A DNA stretch of 64,000 nucleotides from Arthrobacter sp. ATA002 (GCF_026898095.1 NZ_CP114015.1:1426001-1490000), one strand, 5' to 3'. Positions 28,998 to 39,181 are shown, counted from the first letter of the stretch. Notes: a model not told the origin generated them from the sequence alone. Numbers and translations are program-made.

Positions 28998-31212
28998 AGT
29001 CCAACGTTCCCCGGAACTCGATTTTCCGCTCGACCGGCGCATCGGCAAGCCGTCCGCCACCAAGCTCGACAAGCAGCTGGGCCTGAAAACGGTCGGGGAC
29101 CTGCTGCACCACTTTCCGCGGCGCTACATGGAGCGCGGCGAGCTCACCCAGATCGCGGACATCCCGTATGACGAGGACGTCACGCTGATCGCGCGGGTGC
29201 AGACCGCCAACTCCCGGCAAATGCAGACCCGCAAGGGAATGCTGCTGGAAGTCACCGTCACCGATGATGACTCCGGCGCCCTGGGCCAGCTGCACCTGAC
29301 GTTCTTTAACGGCTGGAAGGCGAAGCAGGAACTGACCGTGGGCACCCGCGCCATGTTCTCCGGCAAGGTGAGCGTGTACCGGCACAACCTCACGCTGACC
29401 AACCCGAACTACGTGGTGCTGAACGACGACGCCGACGACGAGGAGGAGGCCAAGCGCCCCATCCCCCTCTACCCGGCCACCGCCAAACTCAACAGCTGGG
29501 ACATCAAGAAGGCGGTGGACACGCTGCTGGTCACCCTGCAGCCCGAAGAACTGCAGGACCCCATTCCGGAGCCCATCCGCCAGCGCGAACACCTGCTCGG
29601 CCTGGCCGAGGCCTACGAGAAAATCCACCGGCCCTCCGAGGTCGGGGAGGCCTATAAGGCCCGGCACCGGTTCCGCTACCAGGAAGCCCTGGTGCTGCAG
29701 ACCGCCCTGGCCCGGCGCCGCAGCATCGCCGCCCGCGAGGACGCCACTGCGCGCCCGCCGCGGACCGGCGGGCTCCTGGACCGCTTCGACGCCTCCCTGC
29801 CGTTCACCCTGACTCACGGCCAGTTCGACGTCGGCCGGGAACTGAGCGACGACCTGAGCCGGCCGCATCCAATGAACCGGCTGCTGCAGGGCGAAGTGGG
29901 GTCCGGCAAAACCCTGGTGGCCCTGCGCGCCATGCTGCAGGTGATCGACGCCGGCGGGCAGGCCGCGCTGCTGGCCCCCACCGAAGTCCTCGCCGCGCAG
30001 CACTACGAGTCCATCACCCGGACCCTGGGCCCGCTGGGCCGGGGCGGACAGCTGGGCAGCGACGACGACGCCACGCAGGTGACGCTGCTGACCGGCTCCA
30101 TGAACACCGCCCAGCGGCGGGCCGCCCTGCTGGATGCTGCGAGCGGCAGCGCAGGAATCGTCATCGGCACGCACGCCCTGCTCTCGGACCAGGTGCAGTT
30201 CGCCGACCTGGGACTCGTCGTCGTCGACGAGCAGCACCGCTTCGGCGTCGAACAGCGCGACGTGCTGCGCACCAAAGGCCGCAGCACGCCGCACCTGCTG
30301 GTCATGACCGCCACCCCCATTCCGCGGACCGTGGCCATGACCGTGTTCGGGGACCTCAACGTCTCCACGCTCGCCGAGCTGCCCGCCGGCCGCGCACCCA
30401 TCTCCACCTACATGGCGCCGCTGGCGGAAAAACCGGCCTGGAACCGCCGCATCTGGGAACGCGCCCGGGAAGAGATCGACGCCGGCCGGCAGGTGTACGT
30501 GGTCTGCCCCAAGATCGGCGACCGGGAGGACGAACCGGGCTTTGATATGGCCTTCTTCAACGACGGCCCGGGCGCCGGCAGCAAGGCGGACAAACTGAAC
30601 CTGGCCTCCGTTCTGGAAATGCACCAGCAGCTCTCCGAGGTTCCGGCGCTCGCCGGCGTGCGGATCGGCGTGCTGCACGGGCGGCTGGACCCGGCGGACA
30701 AGACCGAAACCATGGCGGCCTTCAACCGCGGCGACATTGACCTGCTGATTTCCACCACGGTCATCGAGGTGGGCGTGGATGTCCACAACGCTACCCTGAT
30801 GGTTATCGAGGACGCCGACCGGTTTGGAATGTCCCAGCTGCACCAGCTGCGCGGACGCGTGGGCCGCGGCGGGCTGCCAGGAACGTGCCTGCTGGTGACC
30901 CGGCTGGAACCCGGACATCCCAGCCGGGAACGGCTGGAGGCGGTGGCAGCGACCACCGACGGCTTTGAACTCTCCCGCCGGGACCTGGAGCTGCGCCGCG
31001 AAGGCGACATCCTCGGCGCCTCGCAGTCCGGCGGCCGCTCCACCCTGAAGCTGCTGCGCGCCATTCAGGATGAAGCGTTGATCGAGAAGGCCCGCGCCGA
31101 CGCCACGGCGCTGGTCGAGGAGGATCCGGACCTGCACATGCATCCGGCCCTGAACGAGGCCATCGAGGACTACCTCAACCCGGAGAAGGAAGCCTTCCTG
31201 GACCGCGGCTGA
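28994..31212 (+). CDS. recG: ATP-dependent DNA helicase RecG
   Basis: Branch-migration helicase for replication-fork rescue. The wedge/OB part has KTVGDLLHHFPRRYMERGEL. Walker A is QGEVGSGKTLVALRAM, Walker B VVVDEQHRFGVEQRD, motif III VMTATPIPRTVAMTVFGD. The C-terminal helicase motifs include TTVIEVGVDVHNATLMVIED and QLRGRVGRG. The start is uncertain: the coding frame has no start codon near the domain boundary and merges with the upstream gene. ATG 28994 gives a natural beginning (MKSNVPPELDFPLDRRIGK) if one C is missing in the CCCC at 29009-29012. About 740 residues result, a normal length. Confidence 0.93.
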
Positions 31213-31281
31213 CACCTCGGCCGGAGCCGCCAGTCAAAGCCACGGGCGGGCTTCGGCGATGTCCGTCCCATCGTGGGTTCT

Positions 31282-32352
31282 TTAGGTGCCCGGCGTGGTT
31301 CCGGCCCAGGCTGCGGTGAGCAGCTCGGTGAGACTCGAGGGGCTAACCTTCCGCGGATTCGAAGCGGGGATCACGGGCAGGATCAGTTCCACTGCCTCGG
31401 GTATGTCCTTCTCCGCAAAACCGTAGTTCTTCAGCGCTTTGGGCGCGTTGACTGCGGTACGGAGGCGGTTCAAGCCTGCCGCGGCATCTTCGGAACCGAA
31501 GGCGCCAGCGATCCGGGCAGCGGCGTCCGGCGCCTCGGGCGCGTTGAATGCGAGCACATAGGGCAGCACCGTGGCGTGGGTCTGTGCGTGGGGCATCTTC
31601 CAGGTGCCTCCGAGAACGTGGCAAATCTTATGGTGCATTCCGGAACCGGCGGAGGCGAAGGCGACAGCCGAGAGGTACGCGCCGTAAAGGGCCTGTTCCC
31701 GGCCGGCCAGGTCCTGCGGGTTCTCGAAAATGCGGGGCAGGCCACGGCTCAGGGCCCGGATGCCCTCCGCCGCCAGGGCCTGGTTGATCGGGTCCGCCTC
31801 CGGGGCCCACATCGAATCGATGCAGTGGGCCAAACCGTTCAGTCCGGAGGCCACCGACAGATCCACCGGAAGAGACAGGGTCAACGCGGCGTCATAGATC
31901 ACGGTCGCCGGCAGGACCCGGTCATCGGTGCCGGTGGTCTTACCCGATGCGTCGGTCAGGCCCCAGACGTTTGTCGCCTCCGAGCCGGCATAGGTGGTGG
32001 GTACAGCGACGATCGGCAGGCCCGAGGTCAGGGCCACGGCTTTGGCCAGCCCGATGGTTGAGCCGCCGCCGATACTCACCAGGAGGTCGATCCCGTGGCC
32101 GGCTACGGCGGCCCTGGCTTTCTCGGCTTTTTCGATCGGTACGTGCGCTGCCACGTCGTCATAATTCACGGCGACGTCAATTCCTGCGGAAACGTCGGCG
32201 GCGGCCTGTGCTCCGGCCCCTGAGGCGATCACCATCACCCGCTTCGCATTGAACCTCGCGACCTCGGCCCTCAGGTTGTCTGCGGCCCTGCCGAATCCGA
32301 ACAGCACCCGCTGACCAAGACTGACATGTTCAAAAGTTAGGGCCATGGTCAT
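31282..32352 (-). CDS. Maleylacetate reductase
   Basis: Iron-dependent alcohol-dehydrogenase-family enzyme that reduces maleylacetate to 3-oxoadipate with NAD(P)H, the end of hydroquinone and hydroxyquinol pathways. DLLVSIGGGSTIGLAKAVAL is the nucleotide-binding motif. VAVPTTYAGSEATNVWGLT is characteristic of maleylacetate reductases. The metal-ligand region is NGLAHCIDSMW and MHHKICHVLGGTW. The start ATG at 32352 has AGGAG about 5 bp upstream; the frame is open further upstream but without this signal. About 356 residues, normal. It is the last gene of a three-gene minus-strand operon, 37 bp after the hydrolase gene. Confidence 0.92.
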   Translation of the reverse strand: MTMALTFEHVSLGQRVLFGFGRAADNLRAEVARFNAKRVMVIASGAGAQAAADVSAGIDVAVNYDDVAAHVPIEKAEKARAAVAGHGIDLLVSIGGGSTIGLAKAVALTSGLPIVAVPTTYAGSEATNVWGLTDASGKTTGTDDRVLPATVIYDAALTLSLPVDLSVASGLNGLAHCIDSMWAPEADPINQALAAEGIRALSRGLPRIFENPQDLAGREQALYGAYLSAVAFASAGSGMHHKICHVLGGTWKMPHAQTHATVLPYVLAFNAPEAPDAAARIAGAFGSEDAAAGLNRLRTAVNAPKALKNYGFAEKDIPEAVELILPVIPASNPRKVSPSSLTELLTAAWAGTTPGT

Positions 32353-32389
32353 CTGCTCCTGCTCAGGGTGTTTTTCAGTGGCTGCTGCG

Positions 32390-33057
32390 CTACTTTCCGG
32401 TGGGCAAAACCGTTCGGCGCCTGAGATAACGGCGGATCCTTCCGATGGAATCGTCATTGAGGTGGTGGTCGGAATCGTCGTAGATCGTCAGCTCGACCGC
32501 GGCCCCGAGGGAACGGAGGGCCTGCCGTGTTGCTTCGACGCGGTGCAGGGGGACCCAAACGTCTTCCCGGGCGGTGCATAGCTCCACCGCCAGGCCACGC
32601 AGAGTGGACTGTGAAGAAACGGCCCACTCTCGTTCGGACGAGCCGAGGTAACCGCCGGTGTGGAGAAACGCCCCGGCCAGGCGCGGCTGGTCCCGCAGGA
32701 GGTATTCGGACAGCAGGCATGCGCCCTGTGAGAAACCCAGCACGACCACGGGCGGCCCATCCAGGTCCAGCAGGGCGCCCAGCTGCGTGCGGACGGTTTC
32801 CAGGGCATCATCGAGCGCTGGTTGATTCCCCTCGACCGGGGCAAGGAAGCTCTCCGGGTACCAGCTTCGGTGGTGCGCTGCCGGCAGGACCCACGCTATC
32901 CCGGGCATGTCCACGCGGTCGGCCACCTGCGTCATGAAGGCCGGGGTTTGCTCCCGCCCATGGACTGCATAGACGAGCAGGAGGCTTCCCCGAGGGCCGC
33001 CCCGTACCAGTGGGGCTCGTGAGTCAGATGTGGGTTGGAATGCGGAGTTGATTGCAC
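32390..33057 (-). CDS. Alpha/beta hydrolase, MhqD-like phospholipase/carboxylesterase (frameshifted as sequenced)
   Basis: About 222 residues. The serine nucleophile lies in VVVLGFSQGACLLSEYLL (GFSQG). AVHGREQTPAFMTQVADRV is the oxyanion region and IYDDSDHHLNDDS the histidine region. The domain frame has no start codon upstream. A GTG at 33057 with an AGGAG site 5 bp before it begins MQSTPHSNPHLTHEPHWYGA. Adding one base in the GC-rich run at 32996-33004 joins it to GPRGSLLLVYAVHG. Such hydrolases accompany ring-cleaving dioxygenases in MhqODE-type quinone or hydroquinone systems. Here it sits between the dioxygenase and maleylacetate reductase genes. Confidence 0.8.
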
Positions 33058-33152
33058 GATGCTCCTGCAGTTGAGGCGCGAAGAAGGAAGCCGGGCGGCG
33101 CCTTTCCCAATCTTGTGACGGAGGGAGCGCCGCCCGTGTCGCGCCGGCGGAA

Positions 33153-34114
33153 TCAGTCGTCGTCCGTCGTAACGGGTTCAAGCTGGGACATAATGTGTTC
33201 GCGTTCGTGCTCAAACTGCGGCGGCAGCATGAATGCCCGGCCCAGCTCCTCGGGGGACTCGTCGCAGTCCCAGCCGCCGTCCTCGTGGGTAACGGCGAGC
33301 TCGAACAGCGCGCCACCAGGGGAGCGCACATAGTGGGACTTGAAGTAGGTCCGGTCCTTGAGCTCGGAGATATCGGTGTAACCCGCACCTTCAATCTCGA
33401 ACTTCGCCTCTTCCTGATTCTGCAAGGTGTCCAGATTCCACGCGAAGTGGTGATAGGTCCCAGCACCGTAGCGCCACGTTCCTGGGCATCGGTGCGGTTG
33501 CCCGTAAGTTCTATCCAGTTGCCGAAATCGCTCTTGCCCACCTGGAAGCGTGCACGGTCGCCCTCCTCCAGGATCTGGTCCCGGGCAAAGAAGGCCTCGT
33601 TGCCAAAGTCGACCATCCGGTCGGCGTCATACACGTGGATACCCACGCCGTGAATGCCGTGGATCGCGGCCGTGTCGGGTACGCCGTGTCCGGTGAATCC
33701 CCGGCGGGGATCCTCTGAAGTGCCCACCAGCTGATACTCCACCCCGGAGGGGTGGTGGAAAGCGACTCGCCGCTCGCCGAAGATCTCAACCTGCACGTTC
33801 TCCACCTCGTGGTCGCTGAGGCGCTGCGCCCAGAAGTCCAGCGACCCGTCCGGCACTGACAGCAGCACCTCGCGGGCCTGGTTGGTTCCGCGGGTGCCGA
33901 ACAGGCCGTGCTGGGCCCAGGGGAAAGTTGTCACCACGGAGGAAGGATCGCCGTCCGCATTGGAGTAGTACAGGTGGTACACGGGTTTGGAGCCGTCATA
34001 GAGGACGGTCTTCTTGATGAAGCGCATGCCAAGGACTCGGGTATGGAAATCCACGTCCTCCTGGGCCGCTCCCACCGAGAGGGTCACATGGTGGGAGCCG
34101 ATGAGATATGTCAT
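33153..34114 (-). CDS. VOC-family ring-cleaving dioxygenase, hydroquinone-type (MhqO/LinE-like; frameshifted as sequenced)
   Basis: About 320 residues in two glyoxalase-like halves. The start MTYLIGSHHVTLSVGAAQ holds the first metal histidine. YNADGD-like YYSNADGDPSSVVTTFPW and EVENVQVEIFGERRVAFHHP follow. The frame breaks near 33476-33483; one base joins GNRTDAQER to WRYGAGTYHHFAWNLDTLQ, which carries the second histidine, and GGALFELAVTHEDGG carries the glutamate ligand. The family cleaves hydroquinones and related para-diols. With the hydrolase and maleylacetate reductase it forms a plausible route from a (substituted) hydroquinone to 3-oxoadipate. The actual substrate is not deducible. 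Confidence 0.85.
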
Positions 34115-34234
34115 GGCCGGTTCGTCCTAATCGTCGTGGTTGTTCAGAGAACCAGGACCGTACTCGTGTGGGTGAAACAGCGGATCAGTATTTGAGAAAA
34201 TGTCGCTGCGCCAAAGCCCGATACAGTAAAACCC

Positions 34235-34834
34235 ATGAGCCGCATCATTGCCGGAACCGCCGGCGGAACCTCCCTGACCAGTGTTCCCGGAACAGGAACC
34301 CGCCCCACCACGGACCGCGTCAAGGAGGCCCTGTTCTCCCGGCTGGAGTCCTATGACGTCCTGTCCGGCGCCCGCGTGCTGGATCTGTTCGCAGGCTCCG
34401 GTGCGCTCGGTGTGGAGAGCGCCAGCCGCGGCGCCGTCTCCGTGGACCTGGTGGAGCTGGCCGACAAGGCCGCAGGCACCTGCAAGCAGAATGCCAAACT
34501 GATCAACGACGCGGCCGGCCGGTCCGTGGTGAACGTGCACCGGGCCAAGGCCGACACCTACCTGCTGCGCGTGCCCGCCGACGTCACCTGGGACGTGGTG
34601 TTCCTGGATCCGCCCTACGACCTGGCCGAAGAGGACCTGAACTCGGTGCTGCGGGCACTGCCGCGGCATCTGGCCGAGGGCGCCGTCGTCGTGCTGGAAC
34701 GCTCCACGCGCTCGCCGGAACCGGAGTGGCCCCAGGGCATGGAGCGCTTCAGTGAGCGTAAGTACGGGGAAACCACGCTGTGGTTCGCGGAGCCGTCCTC
34801 AGCCGAAGGTGCCGGAGCCGCCGCTGACGGCTAA
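34235..34834 (+). CDS. rsmD: 16S rRNA (guanine(966)-N(2))-methyltransferase
   Basis: SAM-dependent RNA methylase of 199 residues. MSRIIAGTAGGTSLTSVPG and TRPTTDRVKEALFSRL are the N-terminal family signatures. The SAM-binding motif is VLDLFAGSGALGVESASRG, and the catalytic motif is VVFLDPPYDL. rsmD is normally next to recG and coaD in Actinobacteria; here the catabolic operon separates it from recG and several minus-strand genes from coaD. It is divergent from the dioxygenase gene with a 120-bp shared upstream region. Confidence 0.96.
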   Translation: MSRIIAGTAGGTSLTSVPGTGTRPTTDRVKEALFSRLESYDVLSGARVLDLFAGSGALGVESASRGAVSVDLVELADKAAGTCKQNAKLINDAAGRSVVNVHRAKADTYLLRVPADVTWDVVFLDPPYDLAEEDLNSVLRALPRHLAEGAVVVLERSTRSPEPEWPQGMERFSERKYGETTLWFAEPSSAEGAGAAADG

Positions 34835-34889
34835 GCCGTGTTGCTAAAGCTGTTGGCGTGCCAGTGAAGGGGTCACACGACACCATGTC

Positions 34890-35273
34890 TCACGGCCGCC
34901 TTGCGTGCTCGGTCCACATGCCGAAGGACACCCCGGTCGGATCTCGGAAAAGGCCGAACCACCGATCGTCGCCACCCAAAGCAACCCGGGACCGCTCTAC
35001 CAGGCCGCCGAGCGCTGCAACACGGTCGAGCGCTGCCTCAAGATCATCGACAGCCACATACAAACGTGGCCCTGCAGACGGAGGAGACGCCGACGGGTCG
35101 GCCCGCCGAAGCCCGCCAATTCCGCGATCGCCTGCCTTGATGATCCAGTAGTCCGCACCCAACTCCGTGTCCGCGAAGGCAGGCTCAAAAAACCAACCTG
35201 ATAGCGCCGCATGAAACTGTTGAAAGAGCTCTGGATCGGTCGTCTCGACTTCCCACCAAACCACCTTGTCCAT
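34890..35273 (-). CDS. VOC-family (glyoxalase/bleomycin-resistance-like) protein
   Basis: 127 residues with one VOC fold: VVWWEVETTDPELFQQFHA, GWFFEPAFADTELGADYW, RLYVAVDDLEAALDRVAALG, and the C-terminal FRDPTGVSFGMW. It is similar to small single-domain proteins annotated as glyoxalase or extradiol-dioxygenase-like, usually of unknown substrate. Only part of the metal-ligand pattern is evident (a terminal Glu is not in the usual place), so enzymatic function is uncertain. It stands alone on the minus strand, convergent with rsmD. Confidence 0.8.
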   Translation of the reverse strand: MDKVVWWEVETTDPELFQQFHAALSGWFFEPAFADTELGADYWIIKAGDRGIGGLRRADPSASPPSAGPRLYVAVDDLEAALDRVAALGGLVERSRVALGGDDRWFGLFRDPTGVSFGMWTEHARRP

Positions 35274-35320
35274 GCGCTCATGCTATGGAAAAGCAAACAG
35301 GCCACGCTTAGCAACACGCT

Positions 35321-36136
35321 CTAGGAACCCGAGGCAAACACATCCAACCGCTCACCCGTCAGCACGTCGGCCGGATGCGGGCCGGCCGCCAGCAGCTGTG
35401 CGGTCCATTCCTCGGGCCAGGGGAAAGCGGTGGCCGCGAGCACGATGTTGCCGGGAAAACGCCCCGTGAACATGGATTTCTCGGCCAGGGCCGCGAACCC
35501 GGCTCCGGGGATGTTCGTCAGGCCCTCCTGCAGGGCGCGGATCTGCCTGCGGCAGAAGGCCATCCCGGGGTCGTCACCCACGTTTACCAGCAGCACGCCG
35601 GTGGGGGAGAGCAGGGCGGCGGCCTCGGCGTAGAACTCGGGCGTGGTCAGGTGTTCGGGCGCGTCGGCTCCGGCGAAGACGTCGAGGACTATGGCGTCAA
35701 AGGATCCGGGCTCGTAGTTCGACAGCGAGTCGCGGGCATCACCGATCACTGTTTCCAGCAAGGTGCCCTCCGGCAGCGGCAGATGTGCCAGGACGAAGTC
35801 CAGCAGCTCGCGCTCCAGCTCCACCGCGTGCTGCTTGGATCCGGGCCGGGTGGCCTGCAGGTACCGGGTGAGGGTCAGCGCTCCGGCCCCCAGATGCAGT
35901 GCCCGCAGCGGCTGCCCCGCGGGCGCCGCCAGATCCAGGACGTTACCGATCCGGCGCAGGTACTCGTAAAAGATGTCCTCCGGATGGGCCAGGTTCACGT
36001 GCGACTGCTCGGCGCCACCGATGCTCAGCACCCAGGCCCCGGGGGTGAAGCCGTCCTCGGTGATGGTGGCATGGGCGCCGATGCCGCGCAGCAGCCGGGA
36101 CGGTGTTTTATGCGGGGTCTTGTCCTGCGCCCCCAT
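35321..36136 (-). CDS. Spermidine synthase-like methyltransferase-fold protein
   Basis: 271 residues with the spermidine-synthase Rossmann fold: ALHLGAGALTLTRYLQATRP (nucleotide-binding loop), HAVELERELLDFVLAHLP, TVIGDARDSL and AIVLDVFAGADAPEHLTT. In many Actinobacteria this family is called spermidine synthase, but the polyamine-binding residues are not conserved well enough to be sure, and it may be a different small-molecule methyl- or aminopropyl-transferase. Its ATG overlaps the aminotransferase stop by one base (TGATG), so the two are probably translated together. Confidence 0.78.
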   Translation of the reverse strand: MGAQDKTPHKTPSRLLRGIGAHATITEDGFTPGAWVLSIGGAEQSHVNLAHPEDIFYEYLRRIGNVLDLAAPAGQPLRALHLGAGALTLTRYLQATRPGSKQHAVELERELLDFVLAHLPLPEGTLLETVIGDARDSLSNYEPGSFDAIVLDVFAGADAPEHLTTPEFYAEAAALLSPTGVLLVNVGDDPGMAFCRRQIRALQEGLTNIPGAGFAALAEKSMFTGRFPGNIVLAATAFPWPEEWTAQLLAAGPHPADVLTGERLDVFASGS

Positions 36137-37380
36137 CAGAGCACCTGTCCCAGCTTCGAGATGCGTTCGGCGGCTTCCTGCAGCACCTCGGTCTTCTTAC
36201 AGAACGCGAAGCGCAGCAGGGTGCGGGTGCGGCGGGCGCCGTCCTCGTGGCAGAATACCGCCACCGGGATGGCGCCCACCCCCACCAACTCCGGCAGCCG
36301 GCGGGCCAGTGCCGTGGCGTCTGTGATGCCCAGGGGCGCGACGTCGGCATTGACGAAGTAGGTGCCCTGCGGCTCAAACACGGTCAGGCCCGCGGCGCGC
36401 AGTCCTTCACTCAGGACGTCCCGCTTGGCCTGCAGGGTCTGCGCGATACCGGTGAAGAACGCGTCCTCCAGGCCCAGGCCCACGGCAATGGCGCTCTGGA
36501 ACGGGGTGCCGGAACTGTAGCTGAGGAAGGACTTCACCGCGCGGACAGCGGCCACCAGCTCCGCAGGGCCGGAGAGCCATCCGATTTTCCAGCCGGTGAA
36601 GGAGAACGTCTTTCCGGCGGAGGAGATCGTCAGCGTGCGCTCGGCCGCTCCGGGAAGGGTGGCGACGGGAATGTGGCGCGGGCCGAAGGTGAGGTGCTCG
36701 TACACCTCGTCGGTGATGATCACGGCGTTGTACTTCGCGGCGAGCTCCACGATCCGCTGCAGGGTTTCGGCCGGAAAGACCGCGCCGGTGGGATTGTGCG
36801 GGTTGTTGACCAGCACCACCCGGGTGCGCTCGGAGAAGGGCTCCTCCAGGGTGGCCAGGTCCGGCTGGAAGTCCGGGGCCCGCAGCGGGGCCGTGGTGTG
36901 GGTGGCGCCGCTGAGACCGATCACGGCACCGTAGGAGTCGTAGAACGGTTCGAAGGTCAGCACCTCGTCGCCGGGACCGGTGAGTGCGAGCAGGGCCGCG
37001 GCGATGGCTTCGGTGGCGCCGGTGCTGACGATGATCTGCGTGTCGGGGTCCAGAGAGATCCCGTAGAAGCGTTCCTGATGGGCGGCGACGGCGTTGCGCA
37101 GCACGGGCAGGCCCTGCCCGGGCGCGTACTGGTTGGCGCCGGCGCTGATGGCAGCCCGGGCGGCGTCCATGACTTCGGCCGGGCCGTCCTCATCCGGGAA
37201 GCCCTGGCCCAGGTTGATGGCGTTGTGCCGGCCGGACAGGAGCGTGATTTCCTCGAAGATCGTCACCCCGAGCGCGCCGTCCGCGCCGAGCAAATTGGCT
37301 CCGGCGGCAAGGCGCTGCCAGGGCGGAGTTCCGCCGGCGGAGTCGGAGCGTAACAACGGTGCGGGATAGGGGAAGCTCAT
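36136..37380 (-). CDS. PLP-dependent aminotransferase, class I/II
   Basis: About 414 residues. NAINLGQGFPDEDGPAEVMD, YAPGQGLPVLRNAVA, NNPHNPTGAVF, ITDEVYEHLTFG and the PLP-lysine motif SSAGKTFSFTGWKIGW are all present. The pattern is that of the methionine/kynurenine-type and DapC-type aminotransferases (N-succinyldiaminopimelate or 2-oxo-4-methylthiobutanoate). The substrate cannot be fixed. ATG 37380 (MSFPYPAPLL) is chosen; an upstream GTG at 37404 is possible. It is divergent from coaD, with a 40-bp gap. Confidence 0.88.
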   Translation of the reverse strand: MSFPYPAPLLRSDSAGGTPPWQRLAAGANLLGADGALGVTIFEEITLLSGRHNAINLGQGFPDEDGPAEVMDAARAAISAGANQYAPGQGLPVLRNAVAAHQERFYGISLDPDTQIIVSTGATEAIAAALLALTGPGDEVLTFEPFYDSYGAVIGLSGATHTTAPLRAPDFQPDLATLEEPFSERTRVVLVNNPHNPTGAVFPAETLQRIVELAAKYNAVIITDEVYEHLTFGPRHIPVATLPGAAERTLTISSAGKTFSFTGWKIGWLSGPAELVAAVRAVKSFLSYSSGTPFQSAIAVGLGLEDAFFTGIAQTLQAKRDVLSEGLRAAGLTVFEPQGTYFVNADVAPLGITDATALARRLPELVGVGAIPVAVFCHEDGARRTRTLLRFAFCKKTEVLQEAAERISKLGQVL

Positions 37381-37420
37381 GCCTTCCAGTATTACCCCTT
37401 TCACCGGGTAGATTCGATCT

Positions 37421-37900
37421 ATGCGACGCGCTGTATGCCCCGGCTCCTATGACCCCCTCCACAACGGACACGTGGAGGTGATTGCCCGCGCAGCCAGCCT
37501 GTTCGATGAAGTGATCGTGGCGGTCTCCACCAACTACGCCAAGAAGTACCGGTTTTCCGGCCCGGAACGCCTGGCCATGGCCCGCGAAACTCTGGGCGCG
37601 CTGCGCGGGGTGTCGGTGGTTCCGATGGGTGAGGGCCTGCTGGCGGACTTCTGCCGTGAGCACGGCGTGGACGCCATCGTCAAGGGGCTGCGCTCGGTTC
37701 AGGATTACCAGTACGAGCTGCCCATGGCCGTCATGAACCGTCACCTCACCGGCGTCGAAACCGTGTTCCTGCCGGCCGAGAGCCGGTACACCCACCTGTC
37801 CTCCACACTGATCAAGGAAGTCTCCGCGCTCGGCGGCGACGTCAAGGAACTGGTGCCCCTCGCGGCGTACCGGCGGCTGCAGCAGGACCAGGGCGCCTAA
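37421..37900 (+). CDS. coaD: Phosphopantetheine adenylyltransferase
   Basis: Fourth enzyme of coenzyme A synthesis: 4'-phosphopantetheine + ATP to dephospho-CoA. The nucleotidyltransferase motif is PGSYDPLHNGHVEVIARAA with the HxGH signature. KGLRSVQDYQYELPMAVMN and SRYTHLSSTLIKEVSALGG are the other conserved blocks. 159 residues is normal. The next gene begins four bases after the stop, suggesting co-transcription. Confidence 0.97.
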   Translation: MRRAVCPGSYDPLHNGHVEVIARAASLFDEVIVAVSTNYAKKYRFSGPERLAMARETLGALRGVSVVPMGEGLLADFCREHGVDAIVKGLRSVQDYQYELPMAVMNRHLTGVETVFLPAESRYTHLSSTLIKEVSALGGDVKELVPLAAYRRLQQDQGA

Positions 37901-37904
37901 ACCG

Positions 37905-39181
37905 GTGCCCAGGGGTACGGCGGCCCGGGAACTCTCCGAGCCCCTGGATGTTGGCGGACACCGTTTTGCCGTGGAACTGGTGCCGGCCGGCGGCGGTGCC
38001 GGAACCGCGGTGTCCGTACGGGCCGTGGAGACCGGCGTGGACACCGGCGGGGAAACCGCAGCGGAGACGGCGCCGGGGTCGGTGCTACTGCGCAACGCGT
38101 TGATCGAGCGCGCTGACCTGGTCCGGGACGATGCGCCGGATGCCGGCGAGCGGCACCTGCTGCAGTACCTGCCGGCCGGGGCGCCGGAGGAGCACTCGAG
38201 GGCCGCTTTGGCGGAGGCCCGACGGCGGCTGTCCGGGCTCCTGGCACCGGCTTCAGCGGTTGCGTCCGGGACCCGGGAGGTTCCCGACGGCGGGGTGAAC
38301 CTGCTCTGGTGGGACGAACGCGCCAACTTCGGCGACGCCGTCGGGCCCTGGCTGGTGCGCAGCCTGACCGGACTGACCCCCGTGAACGGCTGGCGGCGCA
38401 ACCTGTCCGTACCGCCCCTGGTGACCGTCGGATCAACCGCGGGCTGGCTGGAGCAGGACGGCACCCGGATCTGGGGTGCGGGGCTGATGACGCCGCTGTC
38501 GTCCGGGACTGTGACGCGGCTGGCGGGGCTCCGGGGAATCCGGATCGACGCCGTCCGGGGCGAACTCACCGCGAACGAACTGCGCTCGCGGCTGAGCTGG
38601 ACGGTGCCGGAGGTGTACGGCGACCCGGCGCTCCTGCTGCCGCGCTTCCTTCCGGTGCCGGACGGCCAGCCGTCCCAGGGCAGGGTGGCGGTGCTGCCGC
38701 ACGTGGACCACCAGGGCTTGTTCGGCCCTCGCGGGACATTCGACGAACCTTCGGCGTCCGCGAATTCTTCGACGTCCGGAAAAGCCTCAGCGTCCGGGGA
38801 AGCCGGAGAAACCAGTGAGGGCCGGGGAGCCGGGGTGTGCACGTCATTGATGCCCGGCAGGGGGTGGAGCAGGTGGTCCGGGAGGTTGCAGCTGCCCGCG
38901 TCTGTATTTCCAGTTCGCTGCACGGGATTATCGTGGCGCAGGCCTACGGAGTGCCGTGGGTCTGGGTGCGGATCGAGGACGCCCTGATTGCCGGAGACAC
39001 GTTCAAGTTCCGGGATTTTTTCACCACGCTGGATGCCTCGGCAGTCGCCGCGGTGAGCATGACCGCGGCCGCAGCCCGGGACATGCATCCGGCCGTGCTG
39101 GCCCGGAAGGCCGCGTTGCCGCGGCTGCGGATTTCCCTGGACGCCCTGCTGGACGCGTTTCCGCTGCCCCGGCGGCCGTAA
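37905..39181 (+). CDS. Polysaccharide pyruvyl transferase family protein (frameshifted as sequenced)
   Basis: About 425 residues. NLLWWDERANFGDAVGPWLV is the N-terminal family signature. GAGLMTPLS and VYGDPALLLPRFLP follow. The frame breaks in the G4 run at 38832-38835. One added G joins GRGAG to GVHVIDARQGVEQVV and leads to the conserved C-terminal motif CISSSLHGIIVAQAYGVPWV. A Ser/Ala/Thr-rich stretch of about 25 residues (ASANSSTSGKASASGEAGE) sits just before the break and is unusual. The family transfers pyruvate from PEP to sugars of surface polymers. The first 110 residues are not conserved family sequence. Confidence 0.8.

Noticed and set aside
28693..31215. Very long open frame (840 codons) on the minus strand over recG
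   Set aside because: It mirrors recG codon positions in GC-rich DNA, shows no domain, and is His/Gln/Val-rich as expected for an antisense shadow.
32390..34114. A single fused dioxygenase-hydrolase protein
   Set aside because: The joining stretch is Arg/Ser/Pro-rich out-of-frame translation; the true dioxygenase end lies in another frame and stops at 33153.
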